From positions 1 through 64,000 of the forward strand of contig NZ_JAGEKR010000016.1 in assembly GCF_017565405.1 (NCBI RefSeq): 64,000 nt of DNA, written 5' to 3'. Under the pieces are notes generated by a model. It had not been told where the DNA came from, did not search any database, and saw only the letters and a program-made list of their open reading frames with translations. The DNA is from Allobranchiibius sp. CTAmp26. GTDB lineage: Bacteria; Actinomycetota; Actinomycetes; Actinomycetales; Dermatophilaceae. The position numbers were made by a program, and so were the translations under genes. Of the stretch, positions 7,971 through 16,192 are shown in pieces (the stretch's first letter is position 1; each line of letters begins with the position of its first letter).

Positions 7971-9296
7971 ATGCGGGCGCGTCTGGCCGGCTGGTCCCCG
8001 GCACGCAGGGGACTGATCGCGATCGTGGGCGGAGTTGCTGGCGGACAGCTGCTCGCGCTGCTGGCATCGCCGATCCTCGGTCGACTCTTCCCGCCTGTGC
8101 AGTACGGGGCCTTCGCGGTCATCACCGCGGCGATCCTGCCGCTCGGGACCGTCGCCGCGCTGCGACTGGAACTGGCGATCCCTCTCCCACAACAAGAGCG
8201 GCATGCGTGGGACCTTGCGACCCTGGGCCTGCGGATGTGCGCGGGTCTCGGACTCCTCGGGCTGCTCGTCACGTGGTTCCTGCGAGGGCCGATAGCCTCT
8301 GCGCTCGGCCAGGGGCACGCGGTGGCGAACCTGCTGCCGTGGGTGCCGGTCGTGGCGGCGGAAGTCGGAGCTTTCGCCGTGCTCAACCAGTTGGCGATCC
8401 GCCAGAAGGCGTATGGAGCGATCGCGCGCCGCAGCCTGCTGCAGGCAGCCGCAACCCTCGTAGCGCAAATCACCGGTGGTTTCCTCGGGCTCGGTGCGCA
8501 GGGACTGGCCATGGGTCTTGCGATCGGTCAGGGCGTAGGCGTCGCCACCCTTGCCCTCAGCGTGCGGCAGAACGCCGACGCGGGACCTGATCACCGTGCC
8601 AGCGCTCGCAGTCTGCTCAGCCGCTACCGGTCGTTCCCTCTGTTGCTCGCACCCGCAGGCCTGTTGAACACTCTGGGCCTGCAAGCCCCTGTGCTGATCG
8701 CTTCGGCCCTCTTCGGCGTCGAGGTGTCAGGTTGGCTCGGCATGACGCAGAGGATCCTCGCGCTGCCCATCGGACTTCTCGGCACCACCCTGGCACAGGT
8801 CTACCTCGGTGAATTCGGTGAGGCAAAGCGCACGGGCAGCGCTCAGCTCGCCCCGCTCTTCACGCGCACGTCCAAACGGCTGGCCTTAGTTGGTGTGGTC
8901 ATCGCCGCCATCGTGATGGCGGCGGGTCCCCTGGGCTTTTCTCTCGTGCTCGGCAGCCGATGGGAGACGAGCGGGCAGTACGCCCGGGCGCTCGCCGTCG
9001 GACTCGTCGTGCAGATGGTCGCGTCCCCGCTGTCGCAGACCCTCATCGTCATGGAGAAGAACCTGCAGCAGTTCGTCTGGGATATTGCCCGACTCGCCGC
9101 ATGCTCGGGAGCAGTTTGGACCGGGTGGAAGCTGGGATACGGCGCGACGGCGACCATGTGGATCCTCGGAGCAGCGACCGCCCTCATGTATGCAATCGTC
9201 TGGTACCTATCCTGGAGAGCAGTGAGACACACCGGTACTTTCGACCTCAAGGAATACACGTTGCAAACAGATGGGGTCGTCGGTGAGATCAACTGA
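7971..9296 (+). CDS. polysaccharide repeat-unit flippase, Wzx/MATE-like
   Basis: 441 aa with about 12 hydrophobic segments spread over the whole length, short charged loops, and the early PILGRLFPPVQYGAFAVI motif seen in O-antigen/teichoic export (RfbX, Wzx, PST) proteins. It should move the lipid-linked repeat unit across the membrane to the polymerase encoded at 10791-12203. It follows the oxidoreductase after 2 bp, and the next gene begins 1 bp after its stop, so it belongs to the plus-strand operon. Substrate specificity cannot be read from the sequence. Confidence 0.8.
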   Translation: MRARLAGWSPARRGLIAIVGGVAGGQLLALLASPILGRLFPPVQYGAFAVITAAILPLGTVAALRLELAIPLPQQERHAWDLATLGLRMCAGLGLLGLLVTWFLRGPIASALGQGHAVANLLPWVPVVAAEVGAFAVLNQLAIRQKAYGAIARRSLLQAAATLVAQITGGFLGLGAQGLAMGLAIGQGVGVATLALSVRQNADAGPDHRASARSLLSRYRSFPLLLAPAGLLNTLGLQAPVLIASALFGVEVSGWLGMTQRILALPIGLLGTTLAQVYLGEFGEAKRTGSAQLAPLFTRTSKRLALVGVVIAAIVMAAGPLGFSLVLGSRWETSGQYARALAVGLVVQMVASPLSQTLIVMEKNLQQFVWDIARLAACSGAVWTGWKLGYGATATMWILGAATALMYAIVWYLSWRAVRHTGTFDLKEYTLQTDGVVGEIN

Positions 9297-9297
9297 C

Positions 9298-10824
9298 ATG
9301 CACGGATTGTGGAGCCGACCGGGCATCAAGTCCGCAATCATTGCGCTCATTGCTCTGATCGCCTTGGTCCCCATCGTCACATGGGCCGTTCGTTCGCCCG
9401 GGTCGCGCAGTTTGCAAGTGAACCCCCAGCATGCTCCGTCACAGTCGGCTCAGCCTCAGCTCCACCGGGGTCTTTACTCCAGCGCGGTCACCGATTCGTC
9501 TGGCCACCTTGACGTGAACCAGACGCTTGCCCAGACGGTGGCGGTACATGCCGACACCTACTACTACCTGATCTGGGATCGAAATCCACGAACGACATCC
9601 CAGCCGGCGACAGCGACCCAAGGAGTGAGCCAGGACCGCTGGGACAAGCTGCCTTCATTCGCTGCTCAGGCTGCGAAAAAAGGAATCAAGGTTGTTGTGT
9701 ACCTGGTTCCACCGAGCGAATCCGTCGAATCAACATACCGACCATTCGGCTGGAACTACGAAAAATGGTTCAGGAGCATCGGAACCGTCGCCGTGACCCA
9801 TCCGGCGATTGTGGGAATCGCGATGGACGATATCTCATCCAATTTCGCAGAAGCCGGCTCGCCCCCCGGCAAGTTCACCCTTTCCACGTTGATGCAGATG
9901 CGCGATGCCGCACGTAGCACAGCTCCATGGATGCGGTTTTATGCTCTGGTCTATGGCCAGGACGTGATCGGTGCAACGCGTGTGCTCCCGTCGTTTCGCG
10001 CGGCCGTGGACGGCATTATCTACGCATTTGCCGGTCCCGGTCAGATTCGGCATGCCCGGCAGAACACGACCGATGCCCAGGGGCTGGCCAGCACGACAGC
10101 GCGTATTCGTGCGGTGACCGGGTGCGCCGGGCTTTCTCAGTGCTGGCAAGCGGACTTCAAGCCCGCAGCGCGCACCTCCGTGACCAAGTCGGTGCACGCC
10201 AGTACGAGCTTGTTGCCAGCGCGAGCGAGCCGTCGCCTATCCATCGCTCTCGCAGATGACAGGTCAGGGTCTGACGGCACCACGTATTCGGTGAAGCTGA
10301 CCCTCAACGGGAAAGCGATCACCACGAGCCGTCAGACCAGAAAGGACGGTGCTTCGGTGTTTACCGCATCGGTGCCCGCCTCCAGTGGATCGAACCGCGT
10401 GACGTTGGGCTTGGACATCACGAAGTCGGCAGTGGGCCGCGCGTTGGCTGTATTCGTCGACAGTGTCGATCTCGCGAGTGGAGGAGGTGTCACTCATTTG
10501 TTGCAGGGGAGTGGCACGAGCTGGTCTTTTGCGACCGCTCCCGGTGCACAGTGGAGCGTTGTGAAGCCGCTGCAACTCATCACGATGTTCTATTGCTCTC
10601 GTTTCGGAATCGAAGCCGACACGCCGGGCGCGGCCGACGTCGGATATGTCAATCAACTCATTCCGCAATTGCGCCAGGTAGTCCAGCAGCACCTTGCGGA
10701 TGGCGTCGTCGCGTACAGGTTGAACGTGACAGGGACGCGACACTCGCTGTACGAGGGTGACACGAACAACTTCAACGTTGTCCGCGCCCTCTATACGGGT
10801 TTGGCCAGCGCTTCGACCTCGTGA
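9298..10824 (+). CDS. membrane-anchored extracellular protein of unknown function, possibly a carbohydrate-active enzyme
   Basis: 508 aa from the ATG at 9298; an in-frame ATG at 9271 would overlap the flippase gene. One N-terminal membrane helix (about residues 10-32) is followed by an extracellular region. Alternating segments such as GIKVVVYLVPPSE and HPAIVGIAMDDISSN look like strands of a TIM barrel with an acidic Asp-Asp pair. Residues about 300-395 look like a beta-sandwich (SIALADDRSGSDG, VKLTLNGKAI, VFVDSVDLASGG). Barrel-like sequence then resumes to the end. I do not recognise a named family. A role in trimming or modifying the polymer is inferred only from position. Its 3' end overlaps the convergent polymerase gene by 34 bp, and its base composition is clearly lower in G+C than the flanks. 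Confidence 0.6.
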   Translation: MHGLWSRPGIKSAIIALIALIALVPIVTWAVRSPGSRSLQVNPQHAPSQSAQPQLHRGLYSSAVTDSSGHLDVNQTLAQTVAVHADTYYYLIWDRNPRTTSQPATATQGVSQDRWDKLPSFAAQAAKKGIKVVVYLVPPSESVESTYRPFGWNYEKWFRSIGTVAVTHPAIVGIAMDDISSNFAEAGSPPGKFTLSTLMQMRDAARSTAPWMRFYALVYGQDVIGATRVLPSFRAAVDGIIYAFAGPGQIRHARQNTTDAQGLASTTARIRAVTGCAGLSQCWQADFKPAARTSVTKSVHASTSLLPARASRRLSIALADDRSGSDGTTYSVKLTLNGKAITTSRQTRKDGASVFTASVPASSGSNRVTLGLDITKSAVGRALAVFVDSVDLASGGGVTHLLQGSGTSWSFATAPGAQWSVVKPLQLITMFYCSRFGIEADTPGAADVGYVNQLIPQLRQVVQQHLADGVVAYRLNVTGTRHSLYEGDTNNFNVVRALYTGLASASTS

Positions 10825-12203
10825 TCAAGCGCGTCCTGCTCGTCGCTGGCCTCGACAGGTATCTCCTGCCGCAGAGACCATAGTGATCGTGGCGCAAAGA
10901 CGAAAAGCAGGACGCTCAGCGCGAATCCGTTTGAGAGGATCGCGGTGATGGGACTCGAGTTCACCAGGGCCACGATGGGCGTGAAGAGAACACCGGCTGA
11001 CATTGCGAGGGGCAGCCTCCGGGCTGCACTCGACGACACCGAAATGAGGACGGCCGCCACCGCGGCCTCGATCACGATGCCTAGGACGCCCAGGTTGACG
11101 TACCCGTCGGCGACGTAGTTGCTGTTGGCGAAGACGTGGGAATTGCCGGTCAGGTAGTTACCCACGGTGTACGCAGGGTTAGTGGCTAACGGCGACGCGC
11201 CCAGTACGGACAGGAAACTGTCGCGCCATTCGACTCGTGGCTGACTACCGAAGACCTGAAAATACGCAGACGGTAGGTTTCCGGACACCAGGATGAAACG
11301 GTCGACGAAGATGGCTGCGAACGTAGAGGTGTTGCGAGCTACGTCTACCGCCACAGCGATAAGAACCAGAACTGCAGCCCCCGCGCCGAGAACCAAGCTG
11401 CTGGCTCGTTCTCTATTGCGCAGGTAGACGACGATCAGGAACGTTGCGATCACGGACAGAATTGTCAGTTTGTAACCTGTCACGGAATAAATGACAAACT
11501 GTCCTGCAATGCCGACCAGAAGGTTTACCTTTCGACCGCCCGTGAGGCCACGCGTGATCAGGAAAGGGTTGATCACATTTCCCTGTAGTCTGACGATGTA
11601 TCCCAGCAGGGGTCCGGAAGAAACAATCGTGTCACGGTAGTTGTCGCGGATGTTGTAGACCTTGGTGAGGTCGAGCGAAGCGATTTGAAAATGAGTGACG
11701 CTGAAGATGTAGAGGTACGAACATGTGGTGATCGCGATAATAATGATCCAGAATACTTCCTCCCGCATCGGGAGGACGGGGACAAGGTCCTTCGGCAAGA
11801 CCTTGACAAGCGCGAGGATGAATAGGAATGTCCCAGCGCTAATCATTGAGATATTGAAAGCTGTTCCAACAGGTGCGATGTCTGCGTATAGGGGCACCAG
11901 CATCAAGGGAACAATCATCAGCACATAGAGTATCCACAGGGTGAATTGAGAAACGCCCGAGAGCCGGCGTGGCAGGAATAGTCCGACCAGATAGAGTATC
12001 GCAAAGCTGACCGCGTAGTGGCCTGCCGGTGGCTCTCGATACTGCTCGCCCAGATAGTAGTAAACCGGCGATATCTTGAACTCGTACGTCCATTTCAATA
12101 TCGCGGTATAGGCGAACAAGGTGGGCAAAAGAAGAACTGCATATCGCAAGTTCTCGTCACGTGGGAGGGCTGACAACGGAGCTCTCACAGTTGTGTTGGT
12201 CAT
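10791..12203 (-). CDS. oligosaccharide repeat-unit polymerase, Wzy-like
   Basis: 470 aa from the ATG at 12203, which overlaps the preceding stop as ATGA. The open frame continues to 12248 without support. About a dozen membrane helices are visible with a long extracytoplasmic loop in the second half (residues about 300-390, including the VEWRDSFLSVLG and NSNYVADGYVNLGVLG segments); the latter resembles the conserved tail of oligosaccharide-repeat polymerases. It would join lipid-linked repeat units after flipping. The gene is less G+C-rich than the sugar-nucleotide genes, usual for the variable polymerase of such loci. It is the last gene of the minus-strand operon. Confidence 0.75.
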   Translation of the reverse strand: MTNTTVRAPLSALPRDENLRYAVLLLPTLFAYTAILKWTYEFKISPVYYYLGEQYREPPAGHYAVSFAILYLVGLFLPRRLSGVSQFTLWILYVLMIVPLMLVPLYADIAPVGTAFNISMISAGTFLFILALVKVLPKDLVPVLPMREEVFWIIIIAITTCSYLYIFSVTHFQIASLDLTKVYNIRDNYRDTIVSSGPLLGYIVRLQGNVINPFLITRGLTGGRKVNLLVGIAGQFVIYSVTGYKLTILSVIATFLIVVYLRNRERASSLVLGAGAAVLVLIAVAVDVARNTSTFAAIFVDRFILVSGNLPSAYFQVFGSQPRVEWRDSFLSVLGASPLATNPAYTVGNYLTGNSHVFANSNYVADGYVNLGVLGIVIEAAVAAVLISVSSSAARRLPLAMSAGVLFTPIVALVNSSPITAILSNGFALSVLLFVFAPRSLWSLRQEIPVEASDEQDALDHEVEALAKPV

Positions 12204-13387
12204 GACGGCGCGCCCTCCAGAAGTTGTGCGGCGATGGTGTCGGAGCACAACCAGGCGCTCCCGTCAGCGAGCGCTGTCCGCTCGTGATCGGTCCGAGTTC
12301 GAGTGTTGATTGCCACGGCCAGGGTTTCGGTGAGACTCTCACTGAGCGAGTCTCCATGAAGAGCCAGCGCTGATGTCCCGGCACTCAGCAGGTGGCTCGT
12401 GAAGCTGTTGTCGGGTATCACCGTGGTGAGGCCAGTGGCCATGGCTTGCTGGATGGTGATGGCGGGCATCGCCGGCCAAGCGCCGATATCTGCCGCATTG
12501 AACAGTGCATTCAGTTCAGATGCTCCGACAAAAGGTTTCATAATCGTCGCATCGGACAGGCCGGCGCCCTCGATACGATCCTGCAGGGCTCGAGATGTAT
12601 CCGTCGAGTCCAAGCCGACCAGGACGAGCCGCAGATTCGGGTGCTCGCTACGGAGGTTCGACACCGCGTCGACAAGCGCATCCAGCCTCTTCTGCGGCTG
12701 AATCTTGCCCGCAGCGATAATGGCGATGTCATGTGACGACAGCCCGAGGCTATCCCGAGTCCGCCTTCGCGTCGTGGAATCGAACGCGTAGACGGTGCTG
12801 TCGAACGCGAGGGGCAGGAGCTTCATCGTCCGTTTTACGCCGAACCACCGCAGGCGTTCAAGGGTGTCCGGGGTGTATCCGTACACCGCGTCCGCACGGG
12901 AGTTGACGAGGCTGTACAGGATTCCCTTGGTGGCAGCGAACGCTGTGAATTTGACACGCGCGGCGCGCTTGGACAGCCCGGCATACATGGCTGCGTTGTC
13001 GCCGTAGAGGGAGACACGCCGTCGTGCGCGTCCCAACGACGCCCCCGCCGGCAGGAGTTGTCCTGGCATCACTTGGACCACGAGGTCGTAGTCGCCTGCG
13101 GTGACCGCCTTGGCCACCTGGCTCGACCACACCATCGATCGCAGCTCGCGGACCGGGAGGCGGGTGATGCTCACGCCATTCTCCAGCGTCGTTCCAGGCT
13201 CGTACGTGCGGTCCTGTCCTATCCGACGCAGGTGGTCGTCGGAGAAGATCGGGCTCACGAGGTTTCCTGCTAGCACGCTTGTATCGGCGAGACGTGCCAA
13301 CGCACGAGCCAAGACGGTCTCCTGGTAACCGCTGAACCAGTCGAAGTAACCGGCCACGACCAGGACCCGTGCCTTCGCGTCAGGCAT
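12200..13387 (-). CDS. glycosyltransferase, GT4 family
   Basis: 395 aa from the ATG at 13387, giving an 8-bp overlap with the upstream acyltransferase gene; the frame is open to 13576 but antisense-like there. Two Rossmann-like domains are apparent: the N-terminal half (VLVVAGYFDWFSGYQ) for the acceptor and the C-terminal half (AGKIQPQKRLDALVDAV, LVGLDSTD, FVGASELNALFNAADIG) for the nucleotide sugar. In the usual E-x7-E motif the residue next to AMATG is Gln (ITIQQAMATG) instead of Glu, a deviation from typical GT4 enzymes. It likely adds one of the two non-initiating sugars of the repeat unit; donor unknown. Confidence 0.75.
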   Translation of the reverse strand: MPDAKARVLVVAGYFDWFSGYQETVLARALARLADTSVLAGNLVSPIFSDDHLRRIGQDRTYEPGTTLENGVSITRLPVRELRSMVWSSQVAKAVTAGDYDLVVQVMPGQLLPAGASLGRARRRVSLYGDNAAMYAGLSKRAARVKFTAFAATKGILYSLVNSRADAVYGYTPDTLERLRWFGVKRTMKLLPLAFDSTVYAFDSTTRRRTRDSLGLSSHDIAIIAAGKIQPQKRLDALVDAVSNLRSEHPNLRLVLVGLDSTDTSRALQDRIEGAGLSDATIMKPFVGASELNALFNAADIGAWPAMPAITIQQAMATGLTTVIPDNSFTSHLLSAGTSALALHGDSLSESLTETLAVAINTRTRTDHERTALADGSAWLCSDTIAAQLLEGAPS

Positions 13388-13958
13388 TCGGCGCTCCCAG
13401 CCGTTGGGGTGCGGCGAAGCGCACTGCAACATTGTCGAGCTTGAGTGCGGCGCGGTGCGCGGCGCGATCTTCGGAGGTGAATCGGTCTCGGATCTTGCGG
13501 GCCGGAACACCACCCCAGATCTCGAACTCAGGCACGTCGGACGTAACGACTGAACCGGCCGCGACAACCGCTCCATCCCCGATGTGCGTGCCGCGCATCA
13601 GGATGGCGCCGTAGCCGATCCACGCGTCGATTCCGATCTCGGTCTTCTGCTGTGTGGGCCGGCCCGTGAACTGGATGGGCACACCCACCTGGTCCCACAC
13701 GTGGTCGTCGCCCACGATTCCGACCCGGGGCGCGAACATCGTGTAGGCACCGACGGTCGTCTGAGGAGCGAGCCAGCAGTCGGCCCCGATGAAGACGTAG
13801 GGCCCGGCCTTCAGATCGCGAGGCACGTACGCGCTGCGATGGATGTAGGCCGTTGGATCAACGTCGGAGAGACGCTTCACAAGGTGGATCGAGCGGCTGC
13901 GGACCGAGCGGATCGTCCGGTAGGTGGCGCTGTCGCGCGGCAGGAGTCTGTTCAGCAT
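13380..13958 (-). CDS. hexapeptide-repeat acyltransferase (WcaF/CapG-transferase type LbH protein)
   Basis: 192 aa. The beta-helix is visible as YVFIGADCWLAPQTTVGAYTM, VGIVGDDHVW, IGYGAILMRGTHIGDGAVVAAGSVVTSDVP and ends in the common GGVPARKIRDRF closing motif. Such enzymes O-acetylate sugars of extracellular polysaccharides with acetyl-CoA. The pathway N-acetyltransferases (WbpD-like, PglD-like) are accounted for elsewhere, so modification of the finished repeat unit is the likelier role. It starts 3 bp downstream of the epimerase stop. Confidence 0.75.
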   Translation of the reverse strand: MLNRLLPRDSATYRTIRSVRSRSIHLVKRLSDVDPTAYIHRSAYVPRDLKAGPYVFIGADCWLAPQTTVGAYTMFAPRVGIVGDDHVWDQVGVPIQFTGRPTQQKTEIGIDAWIGYGAILMRGTHIGDGAVVAAGSVVTSDVPEFEIWGGVPARKIRDRFTSEDRAAHRAALKLDNVAVRFAAPQRLGAPNA

Positions 13959-13961
13959 CGG

Positions 13962-15086
13962 TCACCGACTCCTGAGACCGGACCACTGGTGGTGGCGGTG
14001 AGCCGTGGAGAGGATGAACTTCACGGTGCGCTCGCTGGTGTTAGCGATGAGGTAGTCCTCAGGAATGTCGGTTGTTTCGCCGCTCTGGTTGCCGGACCGC
14101 ACGAGCGACACGGCGGCGACCATATCGTCCGCGTTCAACCCGGTCATCATGATCGACCCGGTGTCCAAAGCTTCGGGGCGCTCGATGGCGTCTCGCAGCG
14201 TGACCGCCGGGAAGCCCAGCAGTGAGGACTCCTCCGCGATGGTGCCGGAGTCGCTCAGCACGCACGCGGCATTGAGCTGGAGCTTGTTGTAGTCGTGGAA
14301 GCCCAGTGGGTCACTGAAAGTGATGTGCGGCGACTCTGACCAATCCGGAAGTGCCTCGAGACGCTTGCGCGTCCGCGGATGCGTCGAGACGAACACGTCG
14401 AGACCCTGGGACGCCTGGACGGCGTGCAGGCCGGCGAGCAGGCTGCGGAGGCGATCGGGGGAGTCGACGTTCTCTTCGCGGTGAGCGCTGACCAGCAGGT
14501 ACTGACCCGACGTCAGCCCACGGTCTGCAAGGACGGTCGAAGCGTCGATCTGCGTGCGGTAGGACTGGAGCACCTCGCGCATCGGTGAACCGGTCTTGAG
14601 GATGCGGCGGGGGTGGATGCCTTCGGCGAGCAGGTTGCGGCGTGCGTGCTCGGTGTAGACCAGGTTGAAGTCGGCGACGTGGTCGACCAGGCGCCGGTTC
14701 GTCTCCTCGGGCACGTTCTCGTCGAAGCAGCGGTTCCCGGCCTCCATGTGGTACACGGGAATCCGCATGCGCTTGGCCATTACGGCGGCGATGGCGCTGT
14801 TCGTGTCGCCGAGGATGAGCACGGCGTCAGGGCGCTCAGCGATGAGGACCTGCTCGATTTTGATCAGGGTCTCGCCGAGGACATGCCCGAGGCTGGAGGT
14901 GTCGACTTCGAGGAAGTGGTCCGGTGACCGCAGACCGAGGTCCTCGAAGAACACCCCGTTCAACTGGTAGTCGTAGTTCTGGCCCGTGTGCACCAGGACG
15001 TGGTCCACGGTCTCGTCGAGCCGGACGATGACCCGTGCGAGTCGAATGATCTCCGGCCGGGTCCCGACGATCGTCATCACCTTCAT
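13962..15086 (-). CDS. capG: UDP-N-acetylglucosamine 2-epimerase family enzyme, CapG/WbjD/FnlC-like
   Basis: 374 aa, family length. The sequence opens MKVMTIVGTRPEIIRLARV and continues HTGQNYDYQLNGVFFEDLG, with HMEAGNRCFDENVPEETNRR (catalytic Glu/His region) and SDSGTIAEESSLLG, all hallmarks of the WbjD/CapG subgroup rather than the shorter WecB enzymes. In the FucNAc pathway CapG epimerises C2 of UDP-6-deoxy-L-talose-type intermediates to give UDP-L-FucNAc. The adjacent CapF-like gene supports this. An alternative is C2 epimerisation of UDP-GlcNAc3NAcA, the WbpI reaction, which would serve the plus-strand module. Confidence 0.85.
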   Translation of the reverse strand: MKVMTIVGTRPEIIRLARVIVRLDETVDHVLVHTGQNYDYQLNGVFFEDLGLRSPDHFLEVDTSSLGHVLGETLIKIEQVLIAERPDAVLILGDTNSAIAAVMAKRMRIPVYHMEAGNRCFDENVPEETNRRLVDHVADFNLVYTEHARRNLLAEGIHPRRILKTGSPMREVLQSYRTQIDASTVLADRGLTSGQYLLVSAHREENVDSPDRLRSLLAGLHAVQASQGLDVFVSTHPRTRKRLEALPDWSESPHITFSDPLGFHDYNKLQLNAACVLSDSGTIAEESSLLGFPAVTLRDAIERPEALDTGSIMMTGLNADDMVAAVSLVRSGNQSGETTDIPEDYLIANTSERTVKFILSTAHRHHQWSGLRSR

Positions 15087-16192
15087 ACGGCAGCGACTGC
15101 CTTCTCGACGGGCTCCCAGTAGGTGTCGGGCGCCGCAGGGTTGAAGAGCTGATCGGCCCAGAACATCGTGATCAGAGGCTCGGTGCCGACGTTCGTGATG
15201 TTGTGCACCCAGAGGGTCGGCATGTCGATGACCGCGGGCCGCTCGCCGGTGACATCGAAGGTGATCACCTCATCGGTGAGCACCTTGCGCAGGGAGATGT
15301 GCGCGTGGCCGCTGAGGACGACGAACCGCTCGATCTTGGACAGGTGGTAGTGCTCACCGCGCGTCTGCTCCGGGTGCGTCCAACTCACGAACGACTGCCC
15401 GCCGCTGCCGTGGGCGCGCATGGTCTCGATGAGCTCGCCGCGGTTGTCGGCGTTCACCATCAGCGAGAACGGATACTTCGCCGGGAATTGGGCTGCCCGG
15501 TACGTGTTGAACAGATCCGTGTGGAACTGGGTGGGCAGCTTGGGAATCTCTCCCCGACCGTAGATGTCGTGGAACGACTCCAGCAGGCTGAGGACCTCGG
15601 GCACCCGTGTCTGGTGTCCGTGCGCCCGGATCAACCGGTCACGGCTGCTCAGCCCCTCGATGAGCGCCGCGGCTGCCGCCTGGGCGTGGATCAACTCGAC
15701 CGGGTTGTCGTTGACCGACGGCTGTTCACCCCTGCCGAGTAACTCGATGAACGTGGCCACGAAGGTGTTGTAGTGCGGGCGTGCGTGCTCCCCGAAGACG
15801 CCGGGCAGGCGCACCTCGACATACACGCCGCCGACGTCGGCAGCCGCTGCGCGCAGCAACTCGCCGGCCTCTTCTTTGGACTTCCCGTACGGCGAGCCGT
15901 TTCCGACCTGAGTCGAGCTCGCGTAGACGATCCGGATGGGGCGGTCGATGGAGCGCACGGCATCGGCAAGGTCACGAGCGAGATCGAGGTTGCCCGAGGC
16001 GACCTGGTCGTCGGTGTCCGCGCGGTTGACCCCAGCGAGGTGCAGGACTGCGTCGCTCTCGGCTACGAGGGACTTCAGCTGCGACCAGTTCTCCCGGGTG
16101 ACGGGGGTGACCTCATGGTCGGTGAGAGTGTGTAGTCGGGCGCGGGTGTGCCAGCCGAGGAACCCGGCGGACCCGGTCAGGGTGATCTTCAA
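15083..16192 (-). CDS. capF: CapF/WbjC/FnlB-like bifunctional SDR-cupin reductase of UDP-FucNAc synthesis
   Basis: 369 aa starting at a TTG (16192) that overlaps the upstream stop. The N-terminal two-thirds is an extended SDR (TGSAGFLGWHTRARL nucleotide loop; SSTQVGNGSPYGKSK with the Tyr-x-x-x-Lys pair). The C-terminal third is a cupin (HPEQTRGEHYHLSKIERFVV, then MFWADQLFNPAAPDTYWEP), the two-domain architecture specific to CapF, which reduces the C4 keto group of the CapE product. No CapE-like short 4,6-dehydratase/5-epimerase is in the window, so the first step must be encoded elsewhere or done by another enzyme. Confidence 0.88.
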   Translation of the reverse strand: MKITLTGSAGFLGWHTRARLHTLTDHEVTPVTRENWSQLKSLVAESDAVLHLAGVNRADTDDQVASGNLDLARDLADAVRSIDRPIRIVYASSTQVGNGSPYGKSKEEAGELLRAAAADVGGVYVEVRLPGVFGEHARPHYNTFVATFIELLGRGEQPSVNDNPVELIHAQAAAAALIEGLSSRDRLIRAHGHQTRVPEVLSLLESFHDIYGRGEIPKLPTQFHTDLFNTYRAAQFPAKYPFSLMVNADNRGELIETMRAHGSGGQSFVSWTHPEQTRGEHYHLSKIERFVVLSGHAHISLRKVLTDEVITFDVTGERPAVIDMPTLWVHNITNVGTEPLITMFWADQLFNPAAPDTYWEPVEKAVAAV

